Source: Coriobacteriaceae bacterium (GTDB lineage Bacteria > Actinomycetota > Coriobacteriia > Coriobacteriales > QAMH01). From it: DNA of 8,147 bases. Each line of letters opens with the position of its first letter. Position 1 is the stretch's first letter. The notes beneath the pieces are model-generated. The model had not been told where the DNA came from. It did no database searches and saw only the letters and a program-made list of their open reading frames with translations. The stretch covers positions 1 to 8,147 of the forward strand of contig SFLO01000078.1 of NCBI GenBank assembly GCA_004553405.1, read 5' to 3'. Shown here piece by piece: positions 1-5,687 of the stretch. The position numbers were made by a program, and so were the translations under genes.

Positions 1-681
1 ATAGCCCAGGCGCACGCCGGCGGCGCTGAAGGCCTTCGAGAAGGTGTGCAAGATGAGCAGGTTCTCGTATTCGGCCAGCAGAGGCAGCGAGCTTTTCTCC
101 GGAGCGAACTCGATATAGGCCTCGTCAACCAGCACCAAGGCGTCGGACGCGTCCAGGATGCGGCGGATGTCGTCGACGGGACAGCAGCAACCTGTGGGGT
201 TGTTGGGGCTCGTGAGGATGACCACGTCCACGTCGCCTTGCGCCAGGCGCTCGACGGCGGCGTCCACATCGATGCGGTAGTCGTGGCCCACGCGCGGGAT
301 GTTCACCACGCTCGTGCCCGTGATCTGGGCGTTGAGCTCGTAGATGCTGAAGCACGGCGGGAAGTTCATCAGCGTGCGGCCGGGCCCGCCCCAGGTGAGC
401 ATGAGGTTGAAGAGCAGCTCGTCGCCGCCGTTGCCCAAGATCACGTTGCCGCGCTCCAGGCCGTACATGGCGGCCAGCTCGCTGCGCAGGGTGTTGGCCA
501 GCGGGTCCGGGTAGCGGTTGAAGCTCAGGCCCGCGATGCGCTCGACGATGCGCTCACGCAGTGGCGCGGGGATGTTGTAGGGGCTCTCGTTGGCAGAGAT
601 GAAGACCTCGGCCGGCAGCGACTTGGGGTCGTAGGGCTCGATGCCTGCCACGCGCGGGGCCGAAGGGCGCACCGCCCGCAT
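1..681 (-). CDS. hisC: Histidinol-phosphate aminotransferase, N-terminal 227 residues (runs off left edge)
   Basis: PLP-dependent class I/II aminotransferase that converts imidazole-acetol phosphate plus glutamate to histidinol phosphate and 2-oxoglutarate (step 7 of histidine synthesis, cytosolic). Seen in the translation: an N-terminal ISANESPYN segment (about 28-36), FNRYPDP (44-50), GNGGDELL (77-84), the cofactor-site SPNNPTG (158-164), DEAYIEF (186-192) and the Schiff-base lysine K216 in TFSKAFSAAG, followed by the phosphate-binding RLGY, where the window ends. About a third of a usual 350-360 residue protein is missing. The ATG shares one base with the hisD stop (TGATG). There is no good Shine-Dalgarno in front of it, so translation probably depends on ribosomes finishing hisD. 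An odd detail is three consecutive cysteines (165-167) directly after SPNNPTG. The family call is secure; HisC versus a related aminotransferase is settled by the his-operon context. Confidence 0.95.
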   Translation of the reverse strand, partial: MRAVRPSAPRVAGIEPYDPKSLPAEVFISANESPYNIPAPLRERIVERIAGLSFNRYPDPLANTLRSELAAMYGLERGNVILGNGGDELLFNLMLTWGGPGRTLMNFPPCFSIYELNAQITGTSVVNIPRVGHDYRIDVDAAVERLAQGDVDVVILTSPNNPTGCCCPVDDIRRILDASDALVLVDEAYIEFAPEKSSLPLLAEYENLLILHTFSKAFSAAGVRLGY

Positions 682-2129
682 CAGCGGCACCCGCAGCTGC
701 ACTCGTGGGCGGGGTCGTCGCCGTGGCCGCATGCGCAGTCCGGGTCGCCGCAGCCGCCCTCGTGGCAGTCGCAGTCCTCGCCGCAGCCGCAGTCGTCGTC
801 ATCGCAACCGCAACCGCATCCGCAGCCGCCCATATGCTCCATCGCGTAGTGCATGAAGGCCATGCGCACGTCGACGGCGCGGCCGTGCGCCCACAGGCCC
901 TCGCGCGCGGCCAGGGTCATGACGGCGTCTGCCTCGGATTCCAGGGCGTCAAAGGTGTAGCTGATCACGCTCGACTTCTTGACGAAGTCGTCCACGCTCA
1001 GCGGCCCGCTGAAGGCGGCGGTGCCGCCGGTGGGCAGGGTGTGGTTGGGGCCGGCGATGTAGTCGCCCACAGACTCCGGCGTCCAGCTGCCCAGGAAGAT
1101 CGCGCCGGCGTGCCTGACGGCGCCCAGCAGCTCCCAGGGGTCGCTCATGCAGATCTCCAGGTGCTCCGGCGCGATGGCGTTGACGGCGTCGAAGGCCTGG
1201 GTGAGGGTGGCGCAGGTGATGATGAGGCCGTGCTCGAGCGAGGCGCGTGTGATCTCCTCACGCTCGGACTGTTGCAGCAGCTCCTCCATGGCCTCGAGGA
1301 TGTCGTCGACCATCTCGGGCTCCGTGGTCACCAGGTAGCAGGTGGCCTTGGGGTCGTGCTCGGCCTGGGCCATGAGGTCGATGGCCACGAACTCCGGGAT
1401 GGCGCTGTCGTCTGCCATCACGCAGACCTCAGAAGGGCCGGCGATCATGTCGATGCCGCAGTCGCCGGAGACGAGCTTCTTGGCGGCAGCCACAAAGGCG
1501 TTGCCGGGGCCAGTGACCTTGTCCACGGCCGGGATGCTCTGGGTGCCGTAGGCCATGGCGCCGATGGCCTGGGCGCCGCCGGTCTTGAAGATGCGGTCCA
1601 CACCGGCCACGTTGGCGGCGGCCAGGGTGTAGGGGTTGACCTTGCCGTCCTTCTGCGGCGGGGTGCACATGATGATCTCTCCCACGCCGGCCACGCTGGC
1701 GGGGATGGCGTTCATCAGCACGGTGGAGGGGTACTGGGCGCGCCCGCCGGGCACGTAGATGCCCACGCGGTCGAGCGGGGTGACCTTCTGGCCGGTGATG
1801 GCGCCGTCCTTGCGGGTGCTGAACCAGCTCTGCTGCAGCTGGCGGCGGTGGAAGTCCGTGATGTTGTCTGCCGCGTACTCGATGGAGCGCATGAAGGCCT
1901 CGTCGACCAGGCCCAGGGCCTCCTCCATCTCCTCGTCGCTCACCTCGAGCGCAGCCAGCTCCACGCCGTCGAACTTGGCGGCGTACTCGCGCAGGGCGTC
2001 GTCTCCCCTGCCGCGCACGTTGTCGATGATGTCGACGGCCACCTTCATGGCCTCGGCGTCGAAGGCGCTGTCCCTGTGCAGCTGAGAAGCGTCGAAAACG
2101 TCGCCCGGGTTCAGATCTATGCGTCGCAT
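681..2129 (-). CDS. hisD: Histidinol dehydrogenase with a cysteine-rich C-terminal extension
   Basis: Zinc- and NAD-dependent enzyme that oxidises L-histidinol to L-histidine in two steps, the end of the pathway. The 482-residue protein contains the family signature regions [12 protein letters not shown] (128-139), KVTGPGN (204-210) and IAGPSEV (229-235). Residues equivalent to the E. coli zinc ligands and catalytic pair are all present with a constant offset of four: Q255, H258, E322, H323, D356 and H415. The core is therefore intact and should be active. It ends near residue 433, the normal family length (about 430). Residues 434-482 are an added Cys/Asp/Gly-rich tail, described separately. 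The ATG at 2129 is chosen because GAGGAGA (2136-2142) lies six bases upstream; a GTG five codons earlier (2144) would overlap that site. The stop shares a base with the hisC start. Confidence 0.96.
   Translation of the reverse strand: MRRIDLNPGDVFDASQLHRDSAFDAEAMKVAVDIIDNVRGRGDDALREYAAKFDGVELAALEVSDEEMEEALGLVDEAFMRSIEYAADNITDFHRRQLQQSWFSTRKDGAITGQKVTPLDRVGIYVPGGRAQYPSTVLMNAIPASVAGVGEIIMCTPPQKDGKVNPYTLAAANVAGVDRIFKTGGAQAIGAMAYGTQSIPAVDKVTGPGNAFVAAAKKLVSGDCGIDMIAGPSEVCVMADDSAIPEFVAIDLMAQAEHDPKATCYLVTTEPEMVDDILEAMEELLQQSEREEITRASLEHGLIITCATLTQAFDAVNAIAPEHLEICMSDPWELLGAVRHAGAIFLGSWTPESVGDYIAGPNHTLPTGGTAAFSGPLSVDDFVKKSSVISYTFDALESEADAVMTLAAREGLWAHGRAVDVRMAFMHYAMEHMGGCGCGCGCDDDDCGCGEDCDCHEGGCGDPDCACGHGDDPAHECSCGCR
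684..830 (-). other. Metallothionein-like Cys-rich tail of HisD (residues 434-482)
   Basis: The last 49 codons of hisD encode 14 Cys, three His, nine Asp, four Glu and about a dozen Gly, mostly as C-x-C pairs. In order there are four alternating Cys-Gly, DDDD, CGC, CDCH, an isolated Cys, CAC, and a final CSCGC before the closing Arg. All Cys codons are TGC, but Gly uses GGC, GGA, GGT and GGG and the spacing is irregular. The block is in frame with the catalytic core and runs directly to the hisD stop at the hisC junction. Composition and spacing resemble metal-binding tails of SlyD or HypB and small metallothioneins. Metal binding, and which metal, is inference from composition only. The alternative is a low-complexity insertion from repeat expansion, although the varied glycine codons argue against a recent one. 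Confidence 0.85.
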
Positions 2130-2135
2130 GCTGTG

Positions 2136-2142
2136 TCTCCTC
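2136..2142 (-). promoter_or_regulatory. Ribosome binding site that sets the hisD start
   Basis: GAGGAGA on the minus strand, six bases before the ATG at 2129. It would lie within the first codons of the longer GTG-started reading, which is why the ATG start is preferred. Confidence 0.75.
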
Positions 2143-2165
2143 ACATGGTTGGTTTCGATGGGCTG

Positions 2166-2174
2166 GTTATAGCA
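2166..2174 (-). promoter_or_regulatory. Possible internal extended -10 promoter ahead of hisD
   Basis: In the 75-base hisG-hisD gap (2130-2204) the minus strand reads TGCTATAAC, a 5/6 match to TATAAT preceded by the TGn extension. I see no good -35. Transcription would start near 2159, leaving a leader of about 30 bases with the hisD ribosome site properly placed. The same gap also holds a 6-bp inverted repeat (2180-2185 with 2200-2205) just after the hisG stop, without a T-run. It could be chance; this is the only AT-rich spot in the gap. Confidence 0.3.
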
Positions 2175-2204
2175 CTCCGGCCCGCTTGGCGCAGCCGCGG
2201 CGGG

Positions 2205-2885
2205 CTACTTGCCCTCTCCGCCTGCGGTCACCTTCACCTCGTTTTGCTGGGCGGCCAACTCCTCGAGCTTGGCTGCCAGGGCCCGCACGCGCTCGTCGGT
2301 GCGGGCGCTTGCCGGGCTGGCGATGAAGCGCGCCGTCGACTCGAGCACCTCGTCGACGATGCGCAGCTTGTTCTCGCGCAGGGTGCGCCCGGTGGCCGTG
2401 ATGTCGACGATGTAATCGGCCATGCCGGTGATGGGCGCCAGCTCGATGTTGCCGTGCATCTTGATGACGTCGACCTGCTTGCCCTGGGCGGCGAAGAAGC
2501 GCTGCGTGATGGCCGGGTACTTGGTGGCCACCCTCAGCGAGCCCGTGCGCTCGTAGACCTGCTCGGCGCGGCCGGCGGCGTCTTCGGGCTCGGCCACGAT
2601 AAAGCGGCAGCCGCCGAACTTGAGGTCGACCATCTCCATGACGTTGAGGTCGGCCTCCACCAGGGTGTCCTTGCCGCACATGCCGCAGTCCGCGCCGCCG
2701 TAGGCGCAAAAGACCGGGGCGTCTGTGGGGCGCACGATGATGAAGTCGACGCCCGGGTTGCTGATGATGAGCTTGCGGCCCGGGTCTGCCAAACCCGTGG
2801 TGTCCAGGCCGGCCTTGGTGAGCAGCTCCACCGCGTCTGCGAAGAGCGAGCCCTTGGGCACCGCGATCCTCAGGTTCTCTGCCAT
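2205..2885 (-). CDS. hisG: ATP phosphoribosyltransferase catalytic subunit, short form
   Basis: Catalyses the first committed step of histidine synthesis, ATP plus PRPP to phosphoribosyl-ATP. The 226-residue protein starts with LRIAVPKGSLF, has the central NPGVDFIIVRPTD and GGADCGMCGKD stretches (about 50-80), VATKYP, and the PRPP/phosphate-binding loop around DYIVDITATGRTLREN (near 138-153). It ends shortly after, with no C-terminal allosteric (ACT-like) domain. This is the short HisG form, which in known cases (for example Lactococcus lactis) works as a hetero-octamer with HisZ, encoded immediately upstream here. The ATG overlaps the hisZ stop by one base (TGATG), and GGAGG, formed by the last codons of hisZ, lies nine bases ahead. 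Equal expression and co-assembly with HisZ are therefore likely. Confidence 0.96.
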   Translation of the reverse strand: MAENLRIAVPKGSLFADAVELLTKAGLDTTGLADPGRKLIISNPGVDFIIVRPTDAPVFCAYGGADCGMCGKDTLVEADLNVMEMVDLKFGGCRFIVAEPEDAAGRAEQVYERTGSLRVATKYPAITQRFFAAQGKQVDVIKMHGNIELAPITGMADYIVDITATGRTLRENKLRIVDEVLESTARFIASPASARTDERVRALAAKLEELAAQQNEVKVTAGGEGK

Positions 2886-3985
2886 CAGCGCTCGCCTCCG
2901 ATCACAACGCGCTTGCCCTCCCGGCGCAGCTGCGCCGCGCGGGCGAAGGTCTGCTCGGGGGTCTCGCCCTCGAGCGGGGTCACGACAGCGTCCGGGCGCA
3001 CGGAGGGCGGCTGAGCGCCCTGCGCCTCCAGCGCCTGCATCACGCGCTCGAGCCCCAGGGCAAAGCCCGCGGCCGGTTCCTTGCGGCCAAAGGCCTCGAG
3101 CGTGGTGTCGTAGCGGCCTCCGCTGCCCAGGCTCTGGCCCAGGCCGGGTGCGTACGCCTTGAAGACGATGCCGGTGTAGTAGTCGAACGAGCTGATCACC
3201 GAGAAGTCGACCAGCAGGGTGCCGGCCTCCTCCGTCGAGCTCACCAGCTTGAAGACGGCCTCGAGTTGGTCGAGCCCGTCGTCGCAGCCCAGCGGCTCCA
3301 CCAGCTCGCGGCAGCGCTCGATGGCCTCGAGCCCGCCGCGGATGCGGTTGAGCTCCTTAATCGCGCGCCCATAGACGGGGCGGATGCCCTCGGCGGTAGA
3401 AAGCCCGTCCACGGCCACGAAGTCCGAGCTATGGAAGGCATCGCGCACGGCCGCCTGCCAGAGCTCGTCGCCGCCGGCGCCTGCCACCAGGGCGTTCAGC
3501 ACCTTGACGGTGCCCAGCGCCACGGTGAAGTCGCGCACGCCTGCTGCGCTCAAGGCGTCGAAGAGCATGCAGATGACCTCGGCATCTGCCATGGCGCCGG
3601 TGCCGCCGATGAACTCGATGCCCATCTGGGTGAACTCGCGGTCCTCGCCATAGAGGCTGCCCTGCTCGCGGAAGACGCGCTGGGAATAGCACAGGCGGAA
3701 CGGCGCCTCCTTGCCGCGCAGGCGCAGGGCCGTGAGGCGCGCGGCCGGCAGGGTGCAGTCCGGACGCAGGGCCAGGAGGTTGTTGTCGCTGTCGAAGAAG
3801 CGGAACGGGGTGTCAGAGAGCGCGCCGGCCAGCTCGAGCACCTCGAGGCGCTCGAGGGTGGGCGTCTCGATGGGCAGGTAGCCCCAGGCGGCAAAGCTGT
3901 CGCGCACGCGGCGGTCGACCGCCTGGCGCCATGCTGCCTCTGTGGGCAGGCAGTCGCGAAAACCCCGAGGGGTGGTTGGGATCAT
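2885..3985 (-). CDS. hisZ: ATP phosphoribosyltransferase regulatory subunit, HisRS-like
   Basis: A 366-residue paralogue of the histidyl-tRNA synthetase catalytic core. It does not charge tRNA but binds histidine and is needed for activity and feedback control of short HisG. Seen: N-terminal PRGFRDCLP (6-14), a motif-2-type region LRPDCTLPAAR (73-83) through YSQRVFREQ (100-108) and FTQMGIEFIGG (118-128), the histidine-A-like FDYYTG (267-272) and histidine-B-like GSGGRYD (287-293), then AGFALGLERV (306-315). The HisRS anticodon-binding domain is absent, which together with its position directly before hisG identifies HisZ rather than HisS. The reading frame stays open upstream to about 4453, but the ATG at 3985 is the start: it has GAGGAG (3995-4000) nine bases before it, and the MIPTTPRGFRD sequence is a typical beginning for this family. 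Confidence 0.95.
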   Translation of the reverse strand: MIPTTPRGFRDCLPTEAAWRQAVDRRVRDSFAAWGYLPIETPTLERLEVLELAGALSDTPFRFFDSDNNLLALRPDCTLPAARLTALRLRGKEAPFRLCYSQRVFREQGSLYGEDREFTQMGIEFIGGTGAMADAEVICMLFDALSAAGVRDFTVALGTVKVLNALVAGAGGDELWQAAVRDAFHSSDFVAVDGLSTAEGIRPVYGRAIKELNRIRGGLEAIERCRELVEPLGCDDGLDQLEAVFKLVSSTEEAGTLLVDFSVISSFDYYTGIVFKAYAPGLGQSLGSGGRYDTTLEAFGRKEPAAGFALGLERVMQALEAQGAQPPSVRPDAVVTPLEGETPEQTFARAAQLRREGKRVVIGGER

Positions 3986-4031
3986 GTGGTCGTTCTCCTC
4001 ATGTGTGGGGAGCGGGCGCTGGTGGCCCGCA

Positions 4032-4065
4032 AGCACTTTATCACGGTAGAGTGCTAGAGTACTCT
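4032..4065 (-). repeat. Short inverted and direct repeats in the his leader, CIRCE-like
   Basis: Within the presumed hisZ leader the minus strand has AGAGTACTCT (4056-4065, a perfect 10-bp palindrome), then AGCACT and AGTGCT (4050-4055 and 4032-4037) as a 6-bp inverted repeat around 12 bases. ACTCTAGC and ACTCTACC also form a tandem direct repeat. The left half, CTAGCACTC, matches the HrcA/CIRCE half-site TTAGCACTC at eight of nine, but the right half is poor (six of nine) and the spacer is ten rather than nine. It could be an operator or a weak RNA stem. There is no T-box consensus and no terminator-like T-run in the leader. Confidence 0.35.
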
Positions 4066-4091
4066 CACCTGCCCTCCGCTGCAAGGCTCCC

Positions 4092-4120
4092 ATTATATGA
4101 ATTTGCAAACGGCACACACA
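4092..4120 (-). promoter_or_regulatory. Probable promoter of the his operon
   Basis: A perfect TATAAT lies on the minus strand at 4092-4097, the most AT-rich part of the 193-base trmO-hisZ gap (3986-4178). At 17-base spacing the -35 position (4115-4120) reads TGTGTG, a poor match to TTGACA, so an activator or weak basal strength is possible. Transcription would start near 4085 and give a leader of about 100 bases before hisZ. I see no clear intrinsic terminator for trmO in this gap; only a weak CGGACG/CGTCCG pair without a T-run follows its stop. Confidence 0.6.
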
Positions 4121-4178
4121 GCTCGCGGTGCGCATGCAAGCTGCACGGACGGTATCTTCTGCACTCGTCCGCAACGCG

Positions 4179-4970
4179 CTAATCGAGGAGCAGGGGCTCG
4201 ACGCCCACCACGCGCAATGCGGGGGCATCGACCGTGAAGGAGATGTCGAGGCCCGCGTACGCCAGGTGGTAGATGCGCTGCGGTTCGTGCTTGCTGCCTG
4301 CGCGGCGCGGGTCCTGGCGCAGCACCTCGACAAGCCCCGGCAGCTTGGCGGCTGGGACCCGGGTGGCGAGCTCGGCGGGCAGGTCGACTTCGAGCTCCTG
4401 CCAGGGGACCTCGTCGATGAAGCCGCCCACAGCTTCTGGGTGGCAGTCCGCAAAGGGGATGTAGGGCTTTATGTCGTAGATGGGTGTGCCGTCGCGCAAG
4501 TCTGCGCCCAGCACGTGCAGGATGGGGCCTTTGTCTGTGAGCTCGACGCGCTCGAGCTGCACGCAGGTGAGGCCGATGGGGTTGGGTCGGAAGGGGCTGC
4601 GCGTGGCGAAGACGCCCATGCGCTGGCTGCCGCCCAGGCGCGGCGGGCGCACTGTGGGCGTCCACTTGGTGGTGGAGCCGACCCTGCTTGCGGCGGCGCT
4701 GTCAACCGCGAGGTCATCGGCCGTGCCGCCGGGCGCGCCGTTCTCAAACTCCCACAGCAGCCACAGGTGCGAGAACCCCTCGATACCCTGCACGGCGCTT
4801 GCCAAGGCGTACTCCGGCTCGAAGACGATGCGCCCCTGCAGGTGCGGCGCGAGGAAGGAGTTGCGCGGGATGCCGAACTTCACGCCTGCTTCGGCGTCCC
4901 ATTGTACGTGCTGCGCGCGGGCGTTCGCGCGGTGGTGGCGGCAGTGCGCGCCCCTAGTGGCGGCAGGCAT
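4179..4970 (-). CDS. trmO: tRNA (N6-threonylcarbamoyladenosine37-N6)-methyltransferase, TrmO/TsaA family
   Basis: SAM-dependent beta-barrel enzyme that methylates N6 of t6A at position 37 in certain tRNAs (m6t6A), tuning decoding. The 263-residue protein has the family landmarks in order: KFGIPRNS (31-38), GRIVFEPEY (46-54), GFSHLWLLWEF (65-75), TVRPPRLGG (106-114), MGVFATRSPFRPNPIGL (118-134), LGADLRDGTPIYDIKPYIPF (154-173), and a C-terminal RQDPRR and IYHL region. E. coli TrmO is about 235 residues. The extra length comes from an Arg/His-rich N-terminus (about 1-20) and an insert around residues 78-103. The ATG at 4970 overlaps the end of the preceding gene by 17 bases and has only a GAGG placed too close to it, so translation is probably coupled. 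No better in-frame start exists before the conserved KFG segment; the only later candidate is a GTG at residue 30. Confidence 0.9.
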   Translation of the reverse strand: MPAATRGAHCRHHRANARAQHVQWDAEAGVKFGIPRNSFLAPHLQGRIVFEPEYALASAVQGIEGFSHLWLLWEFENGAPGGTADDLAVDSAAASRVGSTTKWTPTVRPPRLGGSQRMGVFATRSPFRPNPIGLTCVQLERVELTDKGPILHVLGADLRDGTPIYDIKPYIPFADCHPEAVGGFIDEVPWQELEVDLPAELATRVPAAKLPGLVEVLRQDPRRAGSKHEPQRIYHLAYAGLDISFTVDAPALRVVGVEPLLLD

Positions 4971-5316
4971 CCTCGGCGCGCATCTCGGGGCACAGGCCCA
5001 TGAGGAAGATCTGCACGGCGTCTCCCACCACGGGGGTGTTGCGCTCGGAGTAGACCTTGATGCCGGCGGCGTTGAAGCGCGTCAGGGGCGGCAGGCCCAT
5101 GCCAACGGCGAGCATGGCGTCGATCCCCAGGCTCATGGCGTACTCGATGACGCCGCCACAGCCCACGGCGTCGTGGTCGGCGTTCTTGACGCTGCTGGCG
5201 CTGACGACCTTGCCGTCCTCGATCTCGACGACGGTGAAGTAGGGCGCGTGGCCGAAGTGGCCGCTGCGGATGCTCTCAAGACCGGCATCGGTCTCGGAGG
5301 GGACTGCAAGCTTCAT
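4954..5316 (-). CDS. NifX/NifB-type dinitrogenase iron-molybdenum cofactor family protein
   Basis: A 120-residue single-domain protein of the Nif11-free FeMo-co-binding fold (dinitrogenase iron-molybdenum cofactor family, as in NifX, NafY and the NifB C-terminus). Seen: MKLAVPSE strand, GHFGHAPYFTVVEI (19-32), VGCGGVIEYA (51-60) with C53, and the hallmark GMGLPPLTRFNAAGIKVY (72-89). It ends in a short MGLCPEM...ACRH tail with C109, C117 and H120. Members bind iron-sulfur or molybdenum-type clusters. Stand-alone versions are common in anaerobes that do not fix nitrogen, where their role is mostly unknown. No nif gene is present here, so nitrogen fixation should not be inferred. AGGAG (5323-5327) sits six bases before the ATG. 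It overlaps trmO, with which it probably forms a two-gene transcript. Confidence 0.85.
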   Translation of the reverse strand: MKLAVPSETDAGLESIRSGHFGHAPYFTVVEIEDGKVVSASSVKNADHDAVGCGGVIEYAMSLGIDAMLAVGMGLPPLTRFNAAGIKVYSERNTPVVGDAVQIFLMGLCPEMRAEDACRH

Positions 5317-5334
5317 GGCGTTCTCCTTTCATAT

Positions 5335-5361
5335 GCGCCGCGGGCCCTCGTCCCGCGGCGC
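5335..5361 (-). repeat. Perfect 10-bp stem-loop just upstream of the NifX-like gene's ribosome site
   Basis: GCGCCGCGGG and CCCGCGGCGC pair perfectly around a 7-base loop (5345-5351). CATATG occurs on both sides (5330-5335 and 5367-5372). The stem ends seven bases before the AGGAG of the downstream gene. No T-run follows on either strand, so it does not look like a terminator. It could be a protein operator, an mRNA 5' stabiliser or a translation-control structure. Confidence 0.7.
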
Positions 5362-5377
5362 TCTCTCATATGGGCGC

Positions 5378-5407
5378 AGCCTAGCACCGCGCTCCAATCC
5401 TCAGCAA
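5378..5407 (-). promoter_or_regulatory. Tentative promoter for the NifX-like gene and trmO
   Basis: The minus strand has TTGCTG (5402-5407), an 18-base spacer and TGCTAGGCT, an extended -10 whose hexamer TAGGCT (5378-5383) matches TATAAT at only three positions. Transcription would begin near 5371, placing the stem-loop in the leader. This is weak and offered only because an independent promoter is expected after the dnaE terminator. Confidence 0.3.
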
Positions 5408-5413
5408 ACAGCT

Positions 5414-5482
5414 AGGACTTGCCTGCACCGCTCACCACTCCGCTCGCAGCCGCTCCCTGCAGGGCAACGGCAGGCAGGTCCT
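5414..5482. repeat. 13-bp inverted repeat enclosing 43 bases
   Basis: AGGACTTGCCTGC (5414-5426) and GCAGGCAGGTCCT (5470-5482) are complementary at 12 of 13 positions; the one mismatch becomes a G-U wobble in one of the two RNA strands. The enclosed 43 bases contain the perfect palindrome CCCTGCAGGG (5455-5464). On the minus strand the structure starts two bases after the stop of the small ORF and ends just before the tentative NifX promoter. There is no T-run. It could be a structured small RNA, a processed terminator or the remnant of a mobile element. Confidence 0.6.
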
Positions 5483-5483
5483 G

Positions 5484-5654
5484 CTACTCCCACTTGAGGA
5501 CGAGGCGCTTCTTCTTTGCGGAATTCTTCCAGTACTTGGAGCTCAGGCCTGGGCAGCTGCCAAAGTTGATGGACGAGACCTTCTTGGCCTGGGCAAGGAG
5601 GTGGGCAAGGACATCATCCGCTCCTCCTCTCTCTTCGGCGCGGAATGCCTGGTT
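5484..5654 (-). pseudogene. Coding-like short ORF without an in-frame start; remnant or frameshifted small gene
   Basis: Between an in-frame TGA (5655-5657) and a TAG (5484-5486) the minus strand is open for 56 codons with gene-like third-position GC. It encodes a plausible small basic protein whose last part reads SSINFGSCPGL...SSKYWKNSAKKKRLVLKWE. No ATG, GTG or TTG is in this frame. An excellent ribosome site, AGGAGG (5623-5628), stands five bases before ATGATG (5612-5617), but that start is one base out of frame and gives only 24 codons before a TGA. A single-base change right after ATGATG would produce a protein of about 44 residues. Explanations are a decayed gene, a sequencing indel, or a -1 frameshift. 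I do not recognise the family. Confidence 0.4.
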
Positions 5655-5687
5655 TCAAACCCAGAAAGCGCCCAGAACGCGCCGCGC

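Noticed and set aside
46..849. Plus-strand frame rich in Gln/Pro/Ser over the hisD tail region
   Set aside because: It is the complement of the Cys/Gly-rich tail and of hisC; no ribosome site or homology is evident, and HisC and HisD explain the DNA.
705..3014. A 769-codon open frame on the plus strand opposite hisD and hisG
   Set aside because: It has no recognisable domains, has a composition dominated by Ala/Gly/Val/His, and lies exactly antisense to well-identified genes in GC-rich DNA, where the complementary frame is commonly free of stops.
3986..4091. T-box riboswitch or His-rich leader peptide controlling the his operon
   Set aside because: The roughly 100-base leader has no T-box consensus, no run of His codons and no terminator with a T-tract.
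3986..4453. N-terminal extension of hisZ to a start near 4453
   Set aside because: The extra residues are low-complexity and antisense-like, overlap trmO on the same strand, and are separated from the family's start by a good ribosome site before the ATG at 3985.
5645..5662. T-arm-like sequence (GGTTTCAAACC) suggesting a tRNA
   Set aside because: The loop length and flanking stems do not fit a tRNA, and no acceptor or anticodon arm can be built around it.
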